A DNA stretch of 64,000 bases. Origin: Bacillota bacterium (GTDB taxonomy: Bacteria > Bacillota > Clostridia > Peptostreptococcales > Anaerovoracaceae). Positions 49,550 to 57,328 of this stretch are shown here, piece by piece. The stretch's first letter is position 1. Every line of letters begins with the position of its first letter. The notes under the pieces are model-generated. The model ran no database searches and was not told where the DNA came from. It was given only the letters and a program-made list of their open reading frames with translations. The translations under genes and the position numbers were made by a program. The stretch spans positions 1 to 64,000 of the forward strand of contig JAFSCP010000025.1 of the NCBI GenBank assembly GCA_017436705.1. The letters run 5' to 3'.

Positions 49550-51529
49550 ATGGCTAAAGTCGGTGTAATAACTAAATATCCTCTTTTTGCAACATTTTTT
49601 GATGAAATGGAAAAATTCTTTCCGGAAGATGAAGTCAAGGTGTATCTGGGAAGTGCAGATGATAATGTGGAAGAACTTCTGGATGCCGCAGAGCGTGACG
49701 GCTGTGAGGCACTGGTAACAGGTGCCTTTACCTACGAAGATCTGGTCGACAGAACATATCTGCCGATTGTGGATGTGGAGGCTGATTTCCAGGACATTAT
49801 CAATGCATGGACCAAGGTAAAGCAGCGCGGTGACAAACCGGATAAAGTGGCGGTAGTTCTTGTCAGCTCAAACCCTGTATTGAAATATGCAGCGCTTGAA
49901 GAAGAACTTTCTGTGATTTTTGATGCAGAAGTTCGGATTGTGCAGTATTCCGGAAGAAGTGAATATGAAGGACTGATTGTCGGACTTAAAAATCAGGTAG
50001 ACCTTGTAATTGCAGGAGAAAAATCCATAGAAGTCTGTCGTGAACACGATATAACACATGAGTTCATGGAACTTGGACTTAACAACAAGATGTCCGGAGT
50101 AGAACAGGCGCTTTCAATTGCTCATGCTGAACATGAAGCCCGTGCAAGAAACAAACGACTGCAGGAAATCATCAACTTCTCCGACGAAGGCATTGCCCTT
50201 ACAGACAGAGACGGAAAAATCATTGAACTCAACCGGACGGCGTCACGTTTTCTCAATATGAAGAATTCTGCACTGGTGAATAAGCAGACAGTATGGGACA
50301 TGCTTCCTGCAATTGGTGTTGAAAGCAACGACAGGCAGCTTCAGAATTTCGAAAATGAAATTGTAAAATTCGGCGACGGAAGAACTTTCGTAGTAAGCTG
50401 CAAGCTTCTGGAAGTAGGAAAATCAGTTGAAGGCGCAATTCTGACCATACGTGAAACTGGTGAAATCGAAGAAATTGAAAAAAAGATCCGTAAAAAGGCC
50501 AATGCCAAGGGCAATGTGGCCAGATACAATCTTGACAGTATAATAGGTACCAGCTCTGCCATAAGAGACTGCCGCAACCTGCTTCAGCGTTTCGGCAGAT
50601 TTGACGGAAATGTAATGATTACCGGGGAGACAGGAACCGGTAAAGAACTCTTTGCCCAGTCGATTCATAATGAAAGTGCCCGTAAGAACGAGCCTTTCTT
50701 CGCAATCAACTGTGCAGCCCTGCCGGCATCTATTCTGGAAAGTGAACTTTTCGGATATTCGGAAGGCAGTTTCACCGGCGCTTCAAAAGGAGGCAAACCG
50801 GGGATTTTTGAACTGGCCCACGGGGGTACGCTGTATCTGGACGAAGTTACCGAAATGGACCCTGCGTGTCAGAGTAAGCTTCTGAGAGTAATCCAGGAGA
50901 GAGAAGTAAGACGTGTGGGGGACTCCAAGATTATTCCTGTTGATGTGCGTATTATCGCTGCATCCAACAGAGACATCTGGCAGGAGGTTGTGGAAAACCG
51001 GTTCAGAGAGGACCTTTACTACAGACTTAATATTATGACCATCAAGGCGCCGCCTCTCCGCGAAAGAAAAGAAGACATCATGCTTCTTATCGACCATTTC
51101 AGGGAGTATTACGGGGAAAAATACGGAGCAGGGTTTGATATACGGTTTACAAAACGTGCAGAAGATTACCTGATAAACTATCCTTGGCACGGCAATGTCC
51201 GTGAACTGCAGAATTTCGTTGAAAGACTGTATGTGTACGGATATAACGGTGTTGATATTGATGTTTCAGCTATCAGCGGTCTTATCCATGAATTTAAAAA
51301 AGGAGACTACAGGGTGAATACCATGGCTGAAAGCAGCCCGGCTGCAGCTGAATATACAGGCATTTCTGAAAACAGAGCCGAAAATCAGAAAAAATATGAA
51401 TCAATGAAAGAAATTGAAATGCAGGCAATTCTGGATGCCCTTGAAGAAACAGATGGAAACAAAACCAAGGCTGCAGAAATGCTGGGAATGAGCCGGACTA
51501 CACTCTGGCGGAGACTTGCAGAAAAATAA
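49550..51529 (+). CDS. PrpR-type sigma-54-dependent transcriptional activator
   Basis: This 659-residue enhancer-binding protein has four parts: an N-terminal PrpR_N-like sensor (about 1–190), a PAS domain (about 203–310; DEGIALTDRDGKIIELN), a sigma-54-interacting AAA+ domain with Walker A GETGTGKE (359–366), GSFTGA loop (406–411) and Walker B TLYLDEV (427–433), and a C-terminal Fis-type HTH (about 625–659; TDGNKTKAAEMLGMSRTTLWRRL). The GAFTGA loop is present as GSFTGA, so contact with sigma-54 should be possible. It probably senses a pathway acid or CoA-linked intermediate and acts at the two sigma-54 promoters at 39348 and 40347 (inference). Confidence 0.93.
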   Translation: MAKVGVITKYPLFATFFDEMEKFFPEDEVKVYLGSADDNVEELLDAAERDGCEALVTGAFTYEDLVDRTYLPIVDVEADFQDIINAWTKVKQRGDKPDKVAVVLVSSNPVLKYAALEEELSVIFDAEVRIVQYSGRSEYEGLIVGLKNQVDLVIAGEKSIEVCREHDITHEFMELGLNNKMSGVEQALSIAHAEHEARARNKRLQEIINFSDEGIALTDRDGKIIELNRTASRFLNMKNSALVNKQTVWDMLPAIGVESNDRQLQNFENEIVKFGDGRTFVVSCKLLEVGKSVEGAILTIRETGEIEEIEKKIRKKANAKGNVARYNLDSIIGTSSAIRDCRNLLQRFGRFDGNVMITGETGTGKELFAQSIHNESARKNEPFFAINCAALPASILESELFGYSEGSFTGASKGGKPGIFELAHGGTLYLDEVTEMDPACQSKLLRVIQEREVRRVGDSKIIPVDVRIIAASNRDIWQEVVENRFREDLYYRLNIMTIKAPPLRERKEDIMLLIDHFREYYGEKYGAGFDIRFTKRAEDYLINYPWHGNVRELQNFVERLYVYGYNGVDIDVSAISGLIHEFKKGDYRVNTMAESSPAAAEYTGISENRAENQKKYESMKEIEMQAILDALEETDGNKTKAAEMLGMSRTTLWRRLAEK

Positions 51530-51544
51530 GATTAAGAGGTAAAA

Positions 51545-52486
51545 ATGTTATCCAATTTTTTGTTGTCATTTGAGGCAGTCTGCCCTATGTTCCTTATCAT
51601 AGCAGCAGGGTATGCAGCAAAAAAACTGGGCATGATCGATGATCGTGCCCTCAGACAGGTTAATAAAGTTTTATTTAATATCGCTTTCCCGTGTACCTGC
51701 TTCAAGAGTCTGTACGGCGCAGAATTTGACCTTTCATCCGATGCCGGATTTATTATTTACTGCTGGGTTGTTGCTCTGGTGTGCTGGATTCTTGCCTGTC
51801 CGCTGGTGATGAAAATCGAAAAGTGCAACAAGCGCAGAGGTGCCATGGTCCAGGCCATGAACAGAACCAACTATCTGGTAATAGGACTTCCTATACTTCA
51901 CAGCATCTGCGGAGATACGGAGCTGGCATTTGTGACAGTAGCCCTTTCCGGACTGATTCTAATAAGCAATGTGATTTCTATAGTAGTTATGGAACTTTTC
52001 CGGGGCGGAAAGCCGGAACCGAAGCATATGGCCAGATCGGTTTTCATCAATCCGATTATTCTGGCGACTCTTCTGGGGATAGTGACAATGGTAACAGGAA
52101 TAACAATTCCTGCGCCGCTGGCAAGTGCGGCAAGTTCTCTGGGCGGAGCAGCGACTCCGATTGCACTGCTGATGATCGGTGCTTCCATCGATTTCAAGCA
52201 CATGGGCGACAGCATAAAACCGGTAATTATCTGTGTGACCGGTAAGCTTATTATCCTGCCGCTGATTGCAGCTGCAGGCGGCGTGCTCATGGGGTTCAGA
52301 GGCGTAGAGTTTGTGGCTCTGCTGATTCTTTTCGGACCGTCACCGACTACAACTTCATATACAGTTGCTGACCAGATGGGCAGCGACGGCGACCTGGCCA
52401 GAGACTGCGTGGTTATTGCGTCAGCACTGGTGGCCTTTACCATGTTCCTGTGGATTTTCCTGTTCAGAAGTCTGGGCATGTTTTAA
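51545..52486 (+). CDS. AEC family (auxin efflux carrier-like) transporter
   Basis: This 313-residue, ten-helix carrier is of the AEC family. Typical parts are VCPMFLIIAAGYAAKKLGMID (about 12–32), NRTNYLVIGLPI, ILATLLGIVTMVTGITIPAPLASAASSLGGAATPIALLMIGASI and GPSPTTTSYTVADQMG. Bacterial members move malonate, malate and other organic anions. It begins 16 bp after the sigma-54 activator, so it belongs to the same unit and may export or import an organic acid of the pathway. The substrate is unknown. Confidence 0.9.
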   Translation: MLSNFLLSFEAVCPMFLIIAAGYAAKKLGMIDDRALRQVNKVLFNIAFPCTCFKSLYGAEFDLSSDAGFIIYCWVVALVCWILACPLVMKIEKCNKRRGAMVQAMNRTNYLVIGLPILHSICGDTELAFVTVALSGLILISNVISIVVMELFRGGKPEPKHMARSVFINPIILATLLGIVTMVTGITIPAPLASAASSLGGAATPIALLMIGASIDFKHMGDSIKPVIICVTGKLIILPLIAAAGGVLMGFRGVEFVALLILFGPSPTTTSYTVADQMGSDGDLARDCVVIASALVAFTMFLWIFLFRSLGMF

Positions 52487-52495
52487 AAGTTAAAA

Positions 52496-52524
52496 TTGAC
52501 ATAGAAGCTCCGACGCTATATAAT
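52496..52524 (+). promoter_or_regulatory. Consensus sigma-70 promoter of the BKACE-2/MATE unit
   Basis: TTGACA (52496–52501), 17-bp spacer, TATAAT (52519–52524): both boxes match consensus in every position. Confidence 0.85.
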
Positions 52525-52545
52525 ATATGATATATCATATATTAT
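52520..52545. promoter_or_regulatory. 26-bp perfect AT-rich palindrome (GntR-type operator)
   Basis: The centre is GATATATC and the ends are ATAATATAT on both strands. It overlaps the -10 box and the transcription start, so a bound repressor would block the promoter. It shares ATATATCATATATT with the site at 55682–55699, next to the GntR gene. Confidence 0.72.
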
Positions 52546-52576
52546 TGAATTAAAAACTAGGAGTAACAACACAATT

Positions 52577-53428
52577 ATGGGTAACTTAAAAGACAAAGTA
52601 ATTATCACAGCGGCGCTTTGTGGTGCAGGAACAACCAAGGCGCAGAATCCGAACGTTCCTATTACACCGGAAGAAATTGCGGCTGATGTAGTGGCGTGTG
52701 CCAAGGCAGGTGCAGCAATCGTACATCTTCATGTAAGAGATGAAAATGGTGTAAACAGTATGGAACCTTCAAGATTTATTGAAGTAGTTACACTTGCAAG
52801 AAAAGCTTGTGAAGAAGCAGGCGTTGACGTTATTTTCAACTGCACAACTTCCGGCGGCAAGTGGCCTGAAGAAAAACGTCTGGGACATCTGCCTGAACTT
52901 CTTCCTGAAATGTGTTCCTGCAGTCCCGGAACTATGAACTGGTCCAACAGTTATGTGTTCCTTAACACTCCGCAGTTTATTGAAAAACTCGGAACACTTA
53001 CACAGGAACTTAAAATCAAACCTGAAATTGAAATTTTCGATGCTGGCATGATGGGCAACCTGAACTATTACATCAAAAAAGGTTTCATCGCAGAACCACC
53101 TCATGTACAGTTCGTTCTCGGTGTAACAGGCGGCATGCCGGGCAATATTGAAAGCCTCTCATATCTTCTTCCGAAGCTTCCTGAAGGAGCAACATGGTCT
53201 ATTACAGGTATCGGCAAGTCACATATGCCGATGATGCTGGCAGGCCTGGCAGCTGGCTGCAATGGTCTCAGAGTAGGCCTTGAAGACAACATTTACATGG
53301 AAAAAGGTGTGCTTGCGACTAACGTTTCACTTGTTGAAAGAGCTGTTGAACTTTGTAAAGTAGTGGGAAGAGAAATCGCAACACCAGCTGAAGCAAGAGA
53401 AATTCTCGGACTTGTAAAACAGAAATAA
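52577..53428 (+). CDS. BKACE family beta-keto acid cleavage enzyme (copy 2)
   Basis: This 283-residue paralogue of the protein at 46355 is alike through most of its length. Zinc histidines are H50 and H52 (VHLHVRD), and the C-terminal GLRVGLEDN keeps Arg, Glu and Asp. Active-site-near differences include NCTTSGGKWP instead of NLTSSGSKFS and CSPGTMNWSN instead of SYDPGTMNWAN, so the accepted side chain may differ. It should make acetoacetate and an acyl-CoA from a beta-keto acid and acetyl-CoA. AGGAG precedes the ATG. Read from a consensus promoter under a palindromic operator. Confidence 0.92.
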   Translation: MGNLKDKVIITAALCGAGTTKAQNPNVPITPEEIAADVVACAKAGAAIVHLHVRDENGVNSMEPSRFIEVVTLARKACEEAGVDVIFNCTTSGGKWPEEKRLGHLPELLPEMCSCSPGTMNWSNSYVFLNTPQFIEKLGTLTQELKIKPEIEIFDAGMMGNLNYYIKKGFIAEPPHVQFVLGVTGGMPGNIESLSYLLPKLPEGATWSITGIGKSHMPMMLAGLAAGCNGLRVGLEDNIYMEKGVLATNVSLVERAVELCKVVGREIATPAEAREILGLVKQK

Positions 53429-53440
53429 TATAAATGTAAA

Positions 53441-54799
53441 ATGAACAGCAAAAAAGAAATTTTTGAATCATTACCTGTGCCAAAAGCACTAGCAACACTG
53501 GCTATACCATCAATCATAAGCCAGGTTATTACCCTTATATACAATCTGGCAGATACCTGGTTCATCGGACAGACTAATGATCCATACAAGATTGCAGCTG
53601 TTTCACTCACATTTATGCTTTATTTTTTAACTAATGCGCTAGCAAATATGTTCGGCGTAGGTGGGGGAAGTCTGATTTCAAGACTTATGGGAAAAGGTTT
53701 TTCCGATGAAGCAAAAAAAGTAAGTGCTCTGAGTTTTTATGGAACCATAATGGTCGCAGGATGCTATTCGCTTATATGTCTGATTTTTATGAATCCGCTT
53801 CTTTATCTTCTCGGAGCAAGTGAAAATACCATTGAATATGCATCGTCGTATACTTTGTGGGTTGTCATACTCGGCGGAGTTCCGGTGACATTGAGTTCAG
53901 TTATGGCACATCTGCTCAGAAGTGAAGGATATGCACGGCAGGCAAGCTTCGGATTAAGTCTTGGTGCAATAATCAATATAATTCTGGACCCTGTTTTTAT
54001 GTTTGTACTTTTACCTGAAGGGAAGGAAGTGACCGGTGCGGCCATTGCAACGATGTTGTCGAACGTATCAGCACTTATATTCTTTGGAGTGATGTACTAT
54101 AATCTTCGCAAAAAAATAATAATTTCAGTATCACCAGTGCATCTGAAAGGAAGCAGTAAATATTTAAAAGAAATAATTTCGGTTGGATTTCCGTCATCGC
54201 TCAGTTCTATACTTTCCGGTGTTGCCACAAGTGTACTTTTCAGTCTGACCGCTGGATATGGCGATATACAGCTTGCAGCCATGGGGATAGTCCGTAAAAT
54301 TGACATGCTGCCAATGAATGTAGGTATGGGACTTTGTCAGGGTATGATGCCGCTGGTGGCATATAATTATTCTTCGGGAAATTACAAAAGGATGCACGAA
54401 TCTGCAAATTTTGCAAGAATCTGTGGAATGGGTTTTGCATGTATATGTATTGCTGTTTATCAGTGTTTTGCAAAAGGGATTATCGGACTTTTTATTGATG
54501 ATGCAGAGACTATAGAAATGGGCGTATATTTTCTGAGGATATGCTGCCTTGCGGTCCCTCTGATGATATGTAATTTCCAGATGACATACACATTCCAGGC
54601 TATGGGAAAAGGTATTGAATCGCTTTTTCTTGCAGCATGCAGACAAGGTATTATAAATATTCCCCTGCTGTTTATTCTTAACAGCAGCCTGGGAATAGTA
54701 GGTCTGGCCTGGAATCAGTTCGTTTCAGACGGACTAACATTATTGCTCTCTCTGATGTTATACAGAAAAATAAACAAAACACTGAAGGCTGCGGACTGA
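53441..54799 (+). CDS. MATE family efflux transporter
   Basis: This is a 452-residue, 12-helix MATE protein. The N-terminal pattern TLAIPSIISQVITLIYNLADTWFIGQTNDPYKIAAVSL and the repeated GVGGGSLISRLMGKG loop are characteristic. MATE carriers expel cationic compounds or drugs using Na+ or H+. It starts 12 bp after BKACE-2 without a clear ribosome site, suggesting weak or coupled translation. Its pairing with BKACE-2 under one GntR operator suggests that it exports a pathway by-product, perhaps an amine or betaine-like cation (inference). Ends at a bidirectional terminator. Confidence 0.9.
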   Translation: MNSKKEIFESLPVPKALATLAIPSIISQVITLIYNLADTWFIGQTNDPYKIAAVSLTFMLYFLTNALANMFGVGGGSLISRLMGKGFSDEAKKVSALSFYGTIMVAGCYSLICLIFMNPLLYLLGASENTIEYASSYTLWVVILGGVPVTLSSVMAHLLRSEGYARQASFGLSLGAIINIILDPVFMFVLLPEGKEVTGAAIATMLSNVSALIFFGVMYYNLRKKIIISVSPVHLKGSSKYLKEIISVGFPSSLSSILSGVATSVLFSLTAGYGDIQLAAMGIVRKIDMLPMNVGMGLCQGMMPLVAYNYSSGNYKRMHESANFARICGMGFACICIAVYQCFAKGIIGLFIDDAETIEMGVYFLRICCLAVPLMICNFQMTYTFQAMGKGIESLFLAACRQGIINIPLLFILNSSLGIVGLAWNQFVSDGLTLLLSLMLYRKINKTLKAAD

Positions 54800-54826
54800 T
54801 GTTCTGCGGCTTTCAGTGTTTTTTGA
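54777..54826. terminator. Bidirectional terminator between MATE and GntR genes
   Basis: Long hairpin AACACTGAA...TTCAGTGTT with inner GGC/GCC-type pairing, followed by TTTTTT. The convergent GntR gene ends 12 bp to the right. Confidence 0.85.
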
Positions 54827-54837
54827 TACCGAAAAAA

Positions 54838-55521
54838 TTATTGCTGTTTGCTGATGATTTCAGCCATCTGTTTCCTGTAAAGAGTATAAGCTCTTTCTCT
54901 GTTTTCGTGGAGATGTTTCTGAGCTGCTTCAGGGTCGTGGTTCATAAGCGCATTCATAATGTCGCTGTGATCCTGAAGGGAAGGCTGCTGCTCCCAGCTT
55001 GAGAGATTGAAGTAGTTGATTGCTCTTTCATGGTGCCCGAAAGACGAGGAAATTGCAGTCATCAGATAAGGCACATCACATGTAAGTGCACATTCAAGAT
55101 GGAAGCGGGAATGTTCCTTGCGGTATTCTTTAAGATTATTGTCGTGATAACATTCTTCCATAGACTCAAGAATAGATTTCAGATATTCAATCTGCTCATC
55201 AGTGATGTTACGTGCAGCGACTTTGATTGCAATCATTTCCAGGTCCAGTTTTACTTCAAGCATATCGACAAAGTCGTCCGCAGAAATAGCGGAAACTGTA
55301 AGGGCAGAACTATTTTCTGTGACATAGTTCTCGGAAATAAGACGTTTGAGAGCCTCTCTTACCGGAATTTCACTTATTCCAAGCTGTGCGGCGAGGGTTC
55401 TGATAACAAGCTGGTCGCCAGGCTGGAAACGGCAGGTAATTATAGCATTTTTGATTTCATCGTATGCAATTTCCTGCTTGTTTTTATATTTAGGCAACAC
55501 ATTAAAAGTATTAGGTGACAT
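54838..55521 (-). CDS. GntR family transcriptional regulator with FCD domain
   Basis: This 227-residue protein has an N-terminal winged HTH (about 13–75; AYDEIKNAIITCRFQPGDQLVIRTLAAQLGISEIPVREALKRLISENYV) and a C-terminal helical FCD ligand-binding domain (about 95–215), which in this family often binds a metal ion and an organic acid. It most likely represses the BKACE-2/MATE and tctCBA-2 units; similar AT-rich sites overlap their promoters and its own leader. AGGAGG precedes the ATG on the minus strand. Its place between the two units supports this role. Confidence 0.93.
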   Translation of the reverse strand: MSPNTFNVLPKYKNKQEIAYDEIKNAIITCRFQPGDQLVIRTLAAQLGISEIPVREALKRLISENYVTENSSALTVSAISADDFVDMLEVKLDLEMIAIKVAARNITDEQIEYLKSILESMEECYHDNNLKEYRKEHSRFHLECALTCDVPYLMTAISSSFGHHERAINYFNLSSWEQQPSLQDHSDIMNALMNHDPEAAQKHLHENRERAYTLYRKQMAEIISKQQ

Positions 55522-55550
55522 AAAATCCTCCTGGAAATATATTTGTTGAA

Positions 55551-55588
55551 AATATATTACATGGCAATATATTACTTAATGATATATT
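55551..55588. promoter_or_regulatory. Repeats in the GntR leader (autoregulation candidate)
   Basis: AATATATTAC occurs at 55551–55560 and again at 55566–55575. The second copy forms an inverted repeat with ATATATT at 55582–55588. The sequence resembles the AT-rich operators at 52520 and 55682. Confidence 0.5.
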
Positions 55589-55615
55589 CTAACGTGAAAA
55601 GGCAAGATTTGTCAA
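55586..55615 (-). promoter_or_regulatory. Promoter of the GntR gene
   Basis: On the minus strand TTGACA (55610–55615), 18-bp spacer, TAGAAT (55586–55591). Confidence 0.65.
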
Positions 55616-55658
55616 TAAAAAAAGTTCTGCTAAATTTACACATATTTTTTCTTAAATG

Positions 55659-55687
55659 TTGACAAACATTTATCATAAATATATAAT
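55659..55687 (+). promoter_or_regulatory. Consensus sigma-70 promoter of the tctCBA-2 operon
   Basis: TTGACA (55659–55664), 17-bp spacer, TATAAT (55682–55687): a full consensus match, like the BKACE-2 promoter. Confidence 0.85.
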
Positions 55688-55699
55688 ATATCATATATT
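55682..55699. promoter_or_regulatory. AT-rich near-palindrome over the tctC-2 start (GntR operator candidate)
   Basis: AATATATCATATATT (55685–55699) overlaps the -10 box and start region, sharing 14 bases with the palindrome at the BKACE-2 promoter. Confidence 0.65.
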
Positions 55700-55755
55700 C
55701 TATATCACGTTCACAACGAAGCTATTGTGATAAAAAAATTTATGGAGGAGAAACC

Positions 55756-56724
55756 ATGAAAAAGAAATTAGCATTATTATTAGCATTAGTACTTGTTTTC
55801 GGTATGTTTGCTACAGGCTGCGGTGAAGATGCTCCAGAAGCTGAAACATTCCCAAGCAAGGAAATCGAATTAGTAGTACCTTACTCCGCTGGCGGAGCTA
55901 CAGACATGATGGCTAGACCATTCGCTGAAAAGCTTGCAGGTATCCTTGGCCAGAATGTAGTAGTTCTCAACACTCCAGGTGCTTCCGGCTCTGTTGCTGC
56001 TATGGAATTATTAACTGAAGATGCAGATGGTTACAAGCTCTTACTTGCTTCCGCTGCTAACATGACAATCGTTCCAATCGCAACTCAGCTTGACTACACT
56101 TACGAAGACTTCACAGCTGTATCCCAGATGACACACACTCCAATTGCTATTGCAGTTCCTGCTGAATCTGAATACCAGACTCTTGAAGCTCTCATCGATG
56201 CTGCTAAGACTAAGTCCCTCAAGTACAGCTCTGCTGGTGCAAACTCCACAGACCAGATCGCTATGGAAATCCTTGCAGACGCAGCTGGATTCGAAATGCA
56301 GCACATGCCATTCGACGGTGGTTCCCAGGCTGTAGCACAGTGCTTAGGCGGACACGTTGACGCAACAGTAGGTTCACTTCCTGACGTTATTTCCCAGTAC
56401 CAGGCTGGAACTCTTAAGGTTCTCGCAGTATTCGCTGACGAAAGACAGGATGTAATGCCAGACGTTCCATGCATGAAGGAACTCGGTTACGAAGGTATGG
56501 CTTACGGTTCATGGGTAGCAGTAGTTGGTCCTGCTGGTATGGACGCTGCTGTAGTTGCAACTCTTGAAGCTGCAATCGAAGAAGCAATCGCTGACCCTGA
56601 ATTACAGGAAACTTGGGACAAGATGTCCGTATACTATGACTACTTAAACGCTGCTGACCTTAGCGCTAAGATGGTTAAGGTTAACGAAGAATTCGGTGCA
56701 ATCGCAGCTGAAAGCATTCAGTAG
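55756..56724 (+). CDS. tctC: Tripartite tricarboxylate transporter substrate-binding lipoprotein, copy 2
   Basis: This 322-residue Bug-family receptor has a lipoprotein signal (MKKKLALLLALVLVFGMFATGC, cysteine at 22) and the mature pattern IELVVPYSAGGATDMMARPFAEKLAGILGQNVVVLNTPGASG, followed by LKYSSAGANSTDQIAMEILADAAGFEMQHMPFDGGSQA. These are hallmarks of TctC proteins that bind carboxylates. Codon choice is strongly biased. It is first in its operon (C-B-A order, unlike module 1, B-A-C) and is followed by a strong hairpin that probably raises its level relative to the membrane subunits. Confidence 0.93.
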   Translation: MKKKLALLLALVLVFGMFATGCGEDAPEAETFPSKEIELVVPYSAGGATDMMARPFAEKLAGILGQNVVVLNTPGASGSVAAMELLTEDADGYKLLLASAANMTIVPIATQLDYTYEDFTAVSQMTHTPIAIAVPAESEYQTLEALIDAAKTKSLKYSSAGANSTDQIAMEILADAAGFEMQHMPFDGGSQAVAQCLGGHVDATVGSLPDVISQYQAGTLKVLAVFADERQDVMPDVPCMKELGYEGMAYGSWVAVVGPAGMDAAVVATLEAAIEEAIADPELQETWDKMSVYYDYLNAADLSAKMVKVNEEFGAIAAESIQ

Positions 56725-56772
56725 TAACTTACATAGTTTTTAACTGAATATTGAGTAAAAAATAGTCACTTT

Positions 56773-56824
56773 GAAAGCCCAAAACAGAATACTGTAAATA
56801 ATACGCTATTCGTTTTGGGCTTTC
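56773..56824 (+). promoter_or_regulatory. Long hairpin after tctC-2 (mRNA stabiliser or partial terminator)
   Basis: GAAAGCCCAAAAC pairs with GTTTTGGGCTTTC, extended by GAATA/TATTC across one bulge, with an AT-rich loop. There is no T-run downstream. Confidence 0.7.
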
Positions 56825-56855
56825 GTATATCTAGTAACACATAGGAGGCAGAATA

Positions 56856-57290
56856 ATGAAAAACAGTGATACTGGTTCCGGTCTGTTTCTGGTTGTCCTT
56901 GGCATTGCAGGTGTAGTTTATACACGTATGCAGGGATTCAGAAGTACTGTAGGCTTATCACCTGCGTTCTTCCCGACATTTTTATTTGTAGCAATCGGAA
57001 TTTGCGGCCTTATCCTTACACTTAAATCATTTAAATTAGAAAAAGCCGGCTTCCCTAAATTCAAGTGGGGTAAACTGGCAGCTATCATCGGAATGCTTGC
57101 TGTATACATTGTAGTAATGGACTATATCGGATTCATTATTTCTACAATTGTTTTCCTTCTTGCAAGCATGTGGTTCTACGGCGAAACAAGAATCAAGATT
57201 ATAGTTCCTGTTTCACTTGTAGCAACAGCAATTATTTATTTATTGTGGACATTCGTGTTTAACATTCCATTACCGACATTATTCTTATAA
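56856..57290 (+). CDS. tctB: Tripartite tricarboxylate transporter small subunit (TctB), copy 2
   Basis: This 144-residue protein has four transmembrane helices in TctB layout: LFLVVLGIAGVVYTRMQGF, LSPAFFPTFLFVAIGICGLILTL, KLAAIIGMLAVYIVVMDYIGFIISTIVFLLASMWFYG and a C-terminal LVATAIIYLLWTFVF helix. It lies between tctC-2 and tctA-2. AGGAGG precedes the ATG. It pairs with TctA in the membrane. Confidence 0.88.
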   Translation: MKNSDTGSGLFLVVLGIAGVVYTRMQGFRSTVGLSPAFFPTFLFVAIGICGLILTLKSFKLEKAGFPKFKWGKLAAIIGMLAVYIVVMDYIGFIISTIVFLLASMWFYGETRIKIIVPVSLVATAIIYLLWTFVFNIPLPTLFL

Positions 57291-57328
57291 TTTTGGTGAA
57301 TTGTAATAATTTTTACAGGAGGTAAGTA

